Shown here piece after piece: positions 1 through 5,182 of a stretch of 6,199 bases of DNA. The notes under the pieces were generated by a model that worked only from the letters and a program-made list of their open reading frames with translations, made no database searches and was not told the DNA's origin. This stretch comes from Lysobacteraceae bacterium (GTDB lineage Bacteria; Pseudomonadota; Gammaproteobacteria; Xanthomonadales; Xanthomonadaceae). The stretch spans positions 1 to 6,199 of the forward strand of contig JAGNNB010000191.1 in the NCBI GenBank assembly GCA_017990865.1, given 5' to 3'. The position numbers and the translations under genes are program-made. Each line of letters starts with the position of its first letter. Position 1 is the first letter of the stretch.

Positions 1-333
1 GTTGAGGATGGCGATTTCGAGCTGGGCGACTTCGTACGCGGCCTTGGCGGCGTCGAGCACCTGGAAGTAAACGACGCCGTCCACTTTCACCACGGCATTG
101 TCTTTGGTGATGACGTCCTGACTGGGGACGTCCATCACCTGCTCCATCATGTTGATCTTGCGGCCGACGCCGTAAAAGATCGGAATCAAGAAGTGCAGGC
201 CGGGACTGAGAGTGCGGGTGTATTTCCCGAAACGCTCCACGGTCCACTCGAAGCCTTGCGGCACCATGCGCACCGCCTTGAAGAACAGCACGACGCCCGC
301 GAACAGAATAACGACTGCCACAAAACCGCCCAT
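1..333 (-). CDS. qmcA: SPFH/stomatin-like membrane protein, QmcA type (N-terminal 111 residues, cut by window edge)
   Basis: Read on the minus strand from the ATG at 333, this gives 111 residues without a stop before the left edge, so roughly the first third of a protein that is usually a little over 300 residues. A hydrophobic anchor spans about residues 3-18. The SPFH (stomatin/prohibitin) domain follows directly: MVPQGFEWTVERFGKY (23-38), then SPGLHFLIP (43-51), then NMMEQVMDVPSQDVITKDNA (61-80) and AAYEV (98-102). These blocks closely match E. coli QmcA as I remember it. Family members form oligomeric scaffolds in membrane microdomains and are often paired with an NfeD-like protein; that partner would lie outside the window. 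A purine-rich GGGGAG lies about 8-10 bases before the ATG and supports this start. The family call is firm; the gene symbol assumes orthology to E. coli qmcA. Confidence 0.9.
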   Translation of the reverse strand, partial: MGGFVAVVILFAGVVLFFKAVRMVPQGFEWTVERFGKYTRTLSPGLHFLIPIFYGVGRKINMMEQVMDVPSQDVITKDNAVVKVDGVVYFQVLDAAKAAYEVAQLEIAILN

Positions 334-369
334 CGGCCTATCTCCCCTACGAAATTCAACAGATTGTGA

Positions 370-394
370 AAAAACGATCGTCCGGATCGTTTTT
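370..394. repeat. Perfect 10-bp inverted repeat (possible operator)
   Basis: The arms AAAAACGATC (370-379) and GATCGTTTTT (385-394) are exact reverse complements separated by GTCCG. On the minus strand the element lies 37-61 bases before the qmcA-like ATG, within normal promoter distance. It could be a transcription-factor operator. It also looks like a small bidirectional terminator, because each strand ends in a run of Ts, but only about five stem pairs (CGATC) precede those Ts and no gene ends here, so an operator is the better reading. The function is inferred. Confidence 0.5.
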
Positions 395-480
395 CGAGTC
401 GCGAGTCCGGCGGATGTCCGGCTCACTCCCGACGAATCGCGCGCGGATGCGCTTGCTTCGTCGAGGCGACCGTCCCTGAC

Positions 481-518
481 CGCCCCAAGAGACTGTTTTT
501 CAACCGCCTCTTGGGCGC
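481..518. repeat. Imperfect inverted repeat upstream of the sigma factor gene
   Basis: CCCAAGAG (484-491) pairs with CTCTTGGG (508-515) across a 16-base loop. The stem extends outward by CG/CG if one C is bulged. It lies about 85 bases before the sigma ATG and is followed by TATAGG (521-526), which could be a -10 element but has no good -35 partner. It could be a regulatory site or a leader hairpin. Nothing in the sequence decides between them. Confidence 0.35.
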
Positions 519-601
519 AGTATAGGCCCGCGAACCGACCGACGGAGGTGCCGTTAGGTGGGTTGCGACGGTTTAAGGCCGACCGGCATCCTTACCGATA
601 G

Positions 602-1231
602 ATGAGCGCTCCGACCTCCAGTTTCGCGATCGACGTGCCGGACACGCTGCTGATGCGGCTGCGTCAGGGCGACCGCGCCGCGTTCGAGCAGGTCTATCGC
701 TGGTTCGAACGCCCGGTCTTCACACTGGCGCTGCGGATGTGCGGCGACCGCGAACAGGCGGCCGAGGTACTGCAGGAGACGATGCTGAAAGTGTTGGATC
801 GCATCTCCGATTTTCGCGGCCATAGCGGCAGCGGCGCCGCCCCTGGCGAGAGTCGCAGCCCGTTCTGGGGCTGGCTCCGGCAGATCGCGATCAACGAAGC
901 GCTGATGGCGCTGCGTCGCAACCGCCGCAGCGGCGACTGGTTGGATATCGCGGACGGGCCGGAGCCCATCGACGAGATCACCCCGCCGCCGGCCGCCGCC
1001 GCCGACGCCGCCCGCTTGCAGCGCGCCATGGAATCGCTGCCGATGACGACGCGCGCGGTCCTTTGGCTCTACCACGCCGAAGGCTACACCCATGAGGAAA
1101 TCGCCGAGTTGATGCATCGTACGCCCAGTTTTTCAAAATCGCAGCTCTCGCGCGGCAACCGCCGCTTGCGCGCGCTGCTCGAACCCGAGGTCTTGCCGAT
1201 GTCCGCTGTCGCCGAGGTGGCCCATGGCTGA
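602..1231 (+). CDS. ECF (extracytoplasmic function) RNA polymerase sigma factor
   Basis: This is a 209-residue sigma-70 family protein of ECF size. Region 2 covers about residues 16-108: the core-binding helices include AFEQVYRWFERPVFTLALRM (27-46) and EVLQETMLKVLDRI (55-68), and the region closes with FWGWLRQIAINEALMALRR (88-106), which contacts the -10 element in this family. A Gly/Ser/Pro-rich insertion (about 73-87) splits region 2. An acidic, Pro/Ala-rich linker (about 113-136) leads to region 4 (about 137-193). Its helix-turn-helix, EGYTHEEIAEL (160-170) and SFSKSQLSRGNRRLRALL (176-193), reads the -35 element. The ATG at 602 directly follows an in-frame TAG, so no longer version is possible; the next in-frame Met is residue 18. 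No Shine-Dalgarno sequence sits at normal spacing. Its last 8 bases overlap the next gene (ATGGCTGA), implying translational coupling to a likely anti-sigma factor. Target promoters cannot be read from this window. Confidence 0.92.
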   Translation: MSAPTSSFAIDVPDTLLMRLRQGDRAAFEQVYRWFERPVFTLALRMCGDREQAAEVLQETMLKVLDRISDFRGHSGSGAAPGESRSPFWGWLRQIAINEALMALRRNRRSGDWLDIADGPEPIDEITPPPAAAADAARLQRAMESLPMTTRAVLWLYHAEGYTHEEIAELMHRTPSFSKSQLSRGNRRLRALLEPEVLPMSAVAEVAHG

Positions 1232-2243
1232 CGCGTCCCATCCTTTCGACGCGCGTCGTCGTCGCCCCCGCGATTGGGGCGAAGCGCTCGCGGCGTTGCC
1301 ACTGGAAACGCCGCCGCTGTCGGTCTGGACGCAGATCGCAGCGCGCCTGGACGCTGCCGATCGCTCCGCTTCGGACGCGACCGCCGCCGAGGGTACGAGC
1401 CAAACGATCGACGGCGCTTCGCGGCCGCAAATCGCGCCGTCCGCGATTCCGAACCGCCGTCGCACCGCGTTGTCGCTTCGCGGTTGGTTGGCCCTGGCCG
1501 CCTCTTTGTCCGCGCTGGCGCTGTTGCCTGCGATCTGGTTCGCCGGTCGCGGCGATACCGACGCATCGCCCATCGTCGCGCGCGTTCCCGCTGCGCCGGG
1601 CAGCGCGATGCCGTCTCCCGCCCATCGCAACGCCTCCAATTCGACATCCGATTCCGCGCGCGTCATGACCTCGGCGCCCCAGGTCGCCAGCGTCGTTCTC
1701 CCGCATGAGCCGGCGAAGGGTGCGCCCTCGATCCCGGTCGCTGTCGCCGATCCGCGCGAGGTGTCCGCGACGCTGCCGATCGAACCCGTTTCGCCGCCGA
1801 CGACGCCGCAATTGGCTTCGCTCGCGCCGCCGACGGTGTCGCCCACGCCGCTCACGCCGACCGCCAACGCCGAACCCACGACGAACGAAGTCGACGCGCT
1901 ACCGCCCGGCGCCGTGCTGGTCGGCGATACCGACGCCGATGTCACCGGCAGCGAAATGGAAATGCTGTATGCCGCATCCGCGCAATTGGAGACGCTGCTG
2001 ACCTATACCCGCGACCCGCGCGTGGAAACCGGCCCCGCCGCTGCCTTGGCGAGCCAAATCCACACGCGATTGGCCAAGATCGACGCGCGCTTGGCGATGC
2101 CCGGGCTCAGCGAGAACGAACAGCACGCATTGTGGCAAGCCCGCGTCGGCACGCTGCGCCAAGCGCTGGCGTTCGAGAGCGAGCAACGCGCGCTCGCCGC
2201 CGAGGGCCAGGTTTACGAAGGCCAGTTGGTCGAAGTCTATTGA
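1224..2243 (+). CDS. Single-pass membrane protein, probable anti-sigma factor of the preceding ECF sigma factor
   Basis: This 339-residue protein belongs to no family I can name. Residues 1-45 form a short basic, helical segment (DWGEALAALPLETPP at 17-31, then VWTQIAARLDA at 34-44). One membrane helix lies at about 85-108, preceded by Arg-rich sequence (NRRR at 77-80) and followed by acidic residues, which predicts N-terminus in the cytoplasm and C-terminus outside. A Pro/Ala/Thr/Ser-rich stalk spans about 115-228. A charged helical domain follows at about 243-327 (SEMEMLYAASAQLETLL, then QIHTRLAKIDARLAM and ARVGTLRQALAFESEQRAL). The protein ends LVEVY. It has no cysteine, so it cannot be a zinc anti-sigma (ZAS, HxxxCxxC) protein. 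The anti-sigma role is inferred from the 8-base overlap with the sigma gene, the cytoplasmic N-terminus and the topology. It might instead be a structural envelope protein co-expressed with the sigma factor. Confidence 0.8.
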   Translation: MADASHPFDARRRRPRDWGEALAALPLETPPLSVWTQIAARLDAADRSASDATAAEGTSQTIDGASRPQIAPSAIPNRRRTALSLRGWLALAASLSALALLPAIWFAGRGDTDASPIVARVPAAPGSAMPSPAHRNASNSTSDSARVMTSAPQVASVVLPHEPAKGAPSIPVAVADPREVSATLPIEPVSPPTTPQLASLAPPTVSPTPLTPTANAEPTTNEVDALPPGAVLVGDTDADVTGSEMEMLYAASAQLETLLTYTRDPRVETGPAAALASQIHTRLAKIDARLAMPGLSENEQHALWQARVGTLRQALAFESEQRALAAEGQVYEGQLVEVY

Positions 2244-2339
2244 TCGCGCCGCACCATCGACTCGAAATCCGGAAATTCGCCATGACATCCCGCATCGCCT
2301 CATGCAAAACCGCTCACTGTCTATCTTTCGCTCTTCGAT

Positions 2340-2345
2340 GAGGTG
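2340..2345 (+). promoter_or_regulatory. Ribosome binding site that sets the start of the PDZ protein
   Basis: GAGGTG lies 4 bases before the ATG at 2350 (6 bases counted from AGG). The in-frame upstream ATGs at 2302 and 2338 lack a comparable site, so this element favours the shorter protein. Confidence 0.7.
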
Positions 2346-2349
2346 CCCG

Positions 2350-3543
2350 ATGGCCCCCCGCCTGCTCACATCGCTCGCTCAGCGCCTCCCGTCGTCCTCG
2401 CGCACTGCGCTGGGCGTGGTCGCGCTCGTCCTGTTCGCGACGAACGCCTTCGCCGACGATCGCCCCGCCGACACCGAAGCGCCGCGGCAGACCTTCATGA
2501 CGCTCCAGGATTTGCTCGAGCGCGGCAACAATTGGACCGACCCGAAGTACGTGCGCGGCTGGAGCAATTACTGCGCCAAAAATCCGTCGCGCGGCGGCTG
2601 CGAAACGGTGCTGCGGCGTTCCGGGCACCGTCCGGTGGTGGGCGTGATCCTGGCGCCCGACGAGATCCGCGGCGTGCGCATCGCGGGCGTCACGCCCGAC
2701 GGCCCGGCGGCGCGCGCCGGCGTGAAGGCCGGCGATCGTTTGCTGGCGATCAACGGCACCGCGATCGCGGGCGACAACGCGCAAGCGCGCGTCGAAAGCG
2801 CGCGCAAAACGCTGCTCGGTTTCAAAAGCAAGGACACGGTGCGCCTAGAGTACGCCCGCGAAGATCGCAATGCGCTGGTCGAAGTCAAACCCAAACTCGA
2901 CCCGCGGGTGGTGATCCTCTCGGACGACGGTCGCATCCTGCGTCCCGATGCCGACATCGTGGTCAATCGCGATCGTCAGGGCCGCGTCGACATCTTCGCC
3001 GACGGCATGGGCTTGGAATTGCTGGACGACACGACGCCGATCGATCGCTTGCCGATCGACGGGCAGGGCAACGCGGTGCTGGTCGCCGGCGTCAGCCCGA
3101 CGCGCAGTTTACTGATCGACCCGGAATGCGGCGGAAGCAGTGAATGTTCGCCCTTGCGCTTGTCCGAAGCCTTCCGCTGGAACGGGTTCAATCTGGCCGC
3201 CATCGACCCGCAGTTGGGCCGCTATTTCGGTACCGACACCGGCGTGCTGGTGCTGAGCAGCAGTCCGCTGCTGCCGCAACTGTTGAGCGGCGATGTGATC
3301 CGCAGGATCGACGGCGTGGCGGTCGCGACGCCGCGCGCGGTGATGGACGCGCTGCGCAACAAACCGGCCGAAAGCGAAGTCGTGTTCGAACTGATGCGCG
3401 ACCGTCGCGATGCGCGCGAACGGATCAAATTGCCCGAAGCGCTGGCGGTGATTCCCGCGATCCCCGATCAGTACGCGGACCCCAACGATCGGCGACCGCC
3501 GCCCTTGCCGCAACCGAAGACCGGCTCCCGCGTGAGGCGGTGA
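2350..3543 (+). CDS. Secreted (periplasmic) protein with two PDZ domains and no protease domain
   Basis: From the ATG at 2350 this encodes 397 residues. This start is preferred because GAGGTG precedes it and because it leaves a well-formed signal peptide: Arg-containing N-region, hydrophobic core ALGVVALVLF, and AFA at 33-35 before Asp-Asp, predicting cleavage after residue 35. The frame can be extended 16 residues to 2302, which would lengthen the N-region without adding a domain. PDZ 1 covers about 97-175, with the hallmark GVRIAGVTPDGPAARAGVKA and then GDRLLAINGTAI up to about 139. PDZ 2 covers about 287-359 (GVLVLSSSPLLPQLLSGDVI, then RRIDGVAV). No Ser-His-Asp trypsin-like domain of HtrA/DegS type is present, so it is probably an adaptor or scaffold that binds exposed C-termini. 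Two cysteine pairs (75/84 and 260/266) suit disulfides in the periplasm. The C-terminal 25 residues are Pro-rich and basic. It follows the probable anti-sigma gene by 106 bases with no evident terminator between, so co-transcription is likely. Confidence 0.85.
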   Translation: MAPRLLTSLAQRLPSSSRTALGVVALVLFATNAFADDRPADTEAPRQTFMTLQDLLERGNNWTDPKYVRGWSNYCAKNPSRGGCETVLRRSGHRPVVGVILAPDEIRGVRIAGVTPDGPAARAGVKAGDRLLAINGTAIAGDNAQARVESARKTLLGFKSKDTVRLEYAREDRNALVEVKPKLDPRVVILSDDGRILRPDADIVVNRDRQGRVDIFADGMGLELLDDTTPIDRLPIDGQGNAVLVAGVSPTRSLLIDPECGGSSECSPLRLSEAFRWNGFNLAAIDPQLGRYFGTDTGVLVLSSSPLLPQLLSGDVIRRIDGVAVATPRAVMDALRNKPAESEVVFELMRDRRDARERIKLPEALAVIPAIPDQYADPNDRRPPPLPQPKTGSRVRR

Positions 3544-3546
3544 AGT

Positions 3547-3578
3547 CGCGAAAGGCCGCCGAGAGACGGCCTTTCGCG
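3547..3578. terminator. Hairpin terminator after the PDZ gene
   Basis: CGCGAAAGGCCG (3547-3558) and CGGCCTTTCGCG (3567-3578) form a perfect 12-bp stem with an 8-base loop, starting 3 bases after the stop codon. The AAAGGCC/GGCCTTT core is the usual look of intrinsic terminators in GC-rich proteobacteria. The only T-run is the three Ts inside the descending arm, so efficiency is uncertain. It sits between convergent genes and could also stop hemP transcripts arriving from the other side. Confidence 0.75.
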
Positions 3579-3687
3579 TATGCGGTCCGCGATGTCGGGC
3601 GCGCTGGATCGGGCGGATGCGGTCAGGCGGGCCAGATCGAGTGGAGGCCGCCGCCATGCCGTGCCGAGCCCAAGGGCGCGGTCGGAA

Positions 3688-3888
3688 TCATTTGGTCAAA
3701 ATCAATTTGTCGTTGCGGGTATGCCGCAGGCGGTAGCACACGCCGCCGTGGCGGATCAGGATTTCGCGCGCGCCCTGCAGCAGCCCCGCGCTGTCGACGA
3801 TCGCCGGCGCGGCGAAACCATCGGACCCGGCCTCGGGGCCGGGCGTCGACGTTGCGGCACCGGCGGCGAACGCTTCGAACTGCGGCAT
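3688..3888 (-). CDS. hemP: Hemin uptake protein HemP
   Basis: This 66-residue protein has a variable Ala/Gly/Pro-rich N-terminus (1-33) and the conserved HemP domain at 34-66: SAGLLQGAREILIRHGG, then VCYRLRHTRNDKLILTK to the end. The family's REVLI-HGG-YRLR-TR--KLILTK pattern is clear. HemP (HmuP) is a small protein encoded with haem uptake genes; in some bacteria it is reported to activate expression of the haem receptor gene. The ATG at 3888 is chosen because AGGAG lies 6 bases before it; a TTG at 3915 would add nine residues without a ribosome site. The gene has its own promoter and Fur box, predicting expression under iron starvation. No TonB-dependent receptor or haem transporter follows it here: the next gene downstream is convergent, so this hemP is a single-gene unit. 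Confidence 0.93.
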   Translation of the reverse strand: MPQFEAFAAGAATSTPGPEAGSDGFAAPAIVDSAGLLQGAREILIRHGGVCYRLRHTRNDKLILTK

Positions 3889-3894
3889 GACGGG

Positions 3895-3899
3895 CTCCT
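3895..3899 (-). promoter_or_regulatory. Ribosome binding site of hemP
   Basis: AGGAG on the minus strand, 6 bases before the ATG at 3888. It decides the start against the in-frame TTG at 3915, which lies upstream of it. Confidence 0.75.
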
Positions 3900-3915
3900 G
3901 GATCGGACCCGTCAA

Positions 3916-3943
3916 ATGATAACGACTCTCATCTTTGCGTCAA
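3916..3943 (-). promoter_or_regulatory. Sigma-70 promoter of hemP
   Basis: On the minus strand, TTGACG (3943-3938, 5 of 6 to TTGACA) and TATCAT (3921-3916, 5 of 6 to TATAAT) are 16 bases apart. Transcription would begin near 3909, giving a leader of about 20 bases before the hemP ATG. The Fur box covers the -10 element and most of the spacer, as expected for simple repression. Confidence 0.7.
3917..3931 (-). promoter_or_regulatory. Fur box controlling hemP
   Basis: Plus-strand TGATAACGACTCTCA matches the 7-1-7 Fur consensus TGATAATGATTATCA at 12 of 15 positions. It lies 28 bases upstream of the hemP ATG and overlaps the -10 element. With ferrous iron bound, Fur would block RNA polymerase here. 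The position and the haem-uptake function of the gene agree with each other. Confidence 0.78.
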
Positions 3944-3948
3944 TCCGC

Positions 3949-3971
3949 GCCGTCGCTCGCCGAGCGACGGC
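3949..3971 (-). terminator. Hairpin terminator after the aldo/keto reductase gene
   Basis: GCCGTCGCTC (3949-3958) and GAGCGACGGC (3962-3971) form a perfect 10-bp GC-rich stem with a 3-base loop, beginning 3 bases after the reductase stop codon. No T-tract follows, so it may be a weak terminator or a 3'-end protecting hairpin. It lies directly before the hemP -35 element, where it would shield iron-regulated hemP from readthrough. Confidence 0.6.
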
Positions 3972-3974
3972 CGT

Positions 3975-4946
3975 TCAGACGGCGGTCGCCGCCTCCAACC
4001 GCGCCCAGACGCCCTCGTCCAGTTCGTGCGCCAGGGTCAAGGCATCGAGATTCTGGTGCAGTTGTTCGATGCGGCTGGCGCCCATGATCACCGTGGACAC
4101 GTGCGGATTGCGCAGGCACCAGGCGATCGCCAGCGCCGATGGCGGCACATCCAGCTCCTCGGCCAGCGTCGCGAACTTGCGAGCGCGCTCGACCCGGCGG
4201 CTGTGCGGCTCGCCCAGCACCAGGCCGCGCAGCCATTCGCTCTCTTTGCCCAAGCGGCTATCGGAAGCGACGCCGTCGGTGTACTTGCCGGTGAGCAGGC
4301 CGGACGCCAGCGGCGACCACACCGTGGTGCCGAGCCCGAGTTCGGCGTACAGCGGCGCGTACTCCAATTCGACGCGTTCGCGATGCAGCAGGTTGTACTG
4401 CGGTTGCTCCATCGACGGACCGTGCAAGCTGTGCTGGCGCGCGATCTTCGCGGCTTCGCGGATTTGCGCGGCCGACCATTCCGAGGTGCCCCAGTACAAC
4501 ACTTTGCCTTGGCGGACGAGGCCATCCATCGCCGAGACCGTTTCTTCGATCGGCGCATCGGGGTCCGGCCGATGACAGAAATAAAGATCCAGATAATCCA
4601 CCCGCAATCGTTTGAGGGCCGCATCGCAGGCGTCGCGCACATGCTTGCGCGAGAGCCCGCGTTGCAACGGTCGCGGTTGTTCGACGGAGCCGAACATGAC
4701 TTTGCTGGAGACGGCGTATCCGTCGCGAGGCAGACGCAGATCGGCGATCACATCGCCCATCGTGCGCTCGGCGTCGCCGCGGGCGTAAACCTCGGCATTG
4801 TCGAAGAAATTGATGCCGTGATCCCAGGCAGCCGCGATCAGATCGCGCGCCGCGCTGCGCCCGATCTGTTGACCGAAGGTCAACCAAGCGCCGAAGGACA
4901 GAACGGAGAGCTGGAGTCCTGTGGACCCCAATCGACGATATTGCAT
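3975..4946 (-). CDS. Aldo/keto reductase resembling K+ channel beta subunits (AKR6-like)
   Basis: This 323-residue protein has full AKR length and should fold as a TIM barrel that reduces carbonyl compounds with NADPH; the substrate is unknown. The catalytic tetrad is complete: Asp49 and Tyr54 in FFDNAEVYA, Lys82 in SSKVMFG, and His125 in FCHRPDPD. Cofactor-binding blocks are YWGTSEW (151-157), Gln181, WSPLASGLLTGKY (210-222) and GASRIEQ (289-295), followed by HQNL (297-300). Similarity to animal Kv-beta proteins runs the whole length (MQYR-LG--GL at the start, RGLSRKH at 96-102, RPDP, AWCLRN at 275-280), but those carry Asn where this protein has the usual His. The ATG at 4946 is supported because the homology begins at residue 1, although no Shine-Dalgarno sequence is visible. 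It is a single gene, divergent from the GDT1 gene and followed by its own hairpin. Confidence 0.93.
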   Translation of the reverse strand: MQYRRLGSTGLQLSVLSFGAWLTFGQQIGRSAARDLIAAAWDHGINFFDNAEVYARGDAERTMGDVIADLRLPRDGYAVSSKVMFGSVEQPRPLQRGLSRKHVRDACDAALKRLRVDYLDLYFCHRPDPDAPIEETVSAMDGLVRQGKVLYWGTSEWSAAQIREAAKIARQHSLHGPSMEQPQYNLLHRERVELEYAPLYAELGLGTTVWSPLASGLLTGKYTDGVASDSRLGKESEWLRGLVLGEPHSRRVERARKFATLAEELDVPPSALAIAWCLRNPHVSTVIMGASRIEQLHQNLDALTLAHELDEGVWARLEAATAV

Positions 4947-5001
4947 AGCGATGTCAGTTGGTATGGTCGGAACGGAGGAGGGCCAGTGTACCCGCGTCTT
5001 G

Positions 5002-5016
5002 CGACAGGCATTATCA
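5002..5016 (-). promoter_or_regulatory. Possible Fur-type site between the reductase and GDT1 genes
   Basis: Read on the minus strand, TGATAATGCCTGTCG matches the Fur 7-1-7 consensus at 11 of 15 positions. The first half-site TGATAAT is perfect and the second is degenerate. It lies 56-70 bases before the reductase start and about 260 bases before the GDT1 start. It could be a weak operator for the reductase, or chance. Confidence 0.3.
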
Positions 5017-5159
5017 TGCGCGTCCCTTCTCCGGATGCGGCGCCCGCCGATTGCGCAGGCGACCGCATTCGATATGCCGGTCGGTAGACGATAGCGCGAA
5101 CACTGGACGAAAGCGCGTGCCGACTAGCGACTGCGCAGGAACTCATACGCGAAACCGGT

Positions 5160-5182
5160 CGCCCCGCGGCCATGCGGGGGCG
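5160..5182 (+). other. GC-rich hairpin in the leader of the GDT1-family gene
   Basis: CGCCCCGC (5160-5167) pairs with 5174-5182 across the loop GGCCAT, with one bulged G; the six inner pairs are perfect. It starts about 117 bases before the ATG at 5277. It may be a leader element or an attenuator-like hairpin, but no T-run follows it. Confidence 0.4.

Larger units (their letters stand above)
334..601. other. Divergent spacer between the qmcA-like gene and the ECF sigma gene
   Basis: This 268-base region separates two divergent genes and should contain both promoters, but I cannot assign a convincing -35/-10 pair to either. It holds a perfect 10-bp inverted repeat at 370-394, a second inverted repeat around 481-518, and three copies of the hexamer GTCCGG (380-385, 405-410, 416-421). 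A reading frame runs through it in phase with the sigma gene and stops at 599-601, just before the sigma ATG. It begins antisense to the qmcA-like gene, has no family resemblance, and is not counted as coding. Confidence 0.6.

Noticed and set aside
212..601. A 129-residue plus-strand frame running through the left spacer up to the sigma gene
   Set aside because: It begins antisense to the qmcA-like gene, has low-complexity composition, and ends just before the sigma ATG by chance of phase.
978..1945. Long minus-strand reading frames (about 270 residues) opposite the sigma and anti-sigma genes
   Set aside because: They are Arg/Ala/Gly-rich frames with no family resemblance, produced by high GC content opposite well-supported genes.
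2302..2349. A longer start for the PDZ protein
   Set aside because: The ATG at 2350 has a good ribosome site and gives a normal signal peptide; the 16 extra residues add no feature.
3579..3687. A gene or terminator directly after hemP
   Set aside because: The stretch has no coding frame with family resemblance, and the only small inverted repeat (GCCC-AA-GGGC) has a loop too short to be a terminator.
4026..5087. A 353-residue plus-strand frame opposite the aldo/keto reductase
   Set aside because: It is the antisense shadow of a gene with a complete catalytic tetrad and has no recognisable domain.
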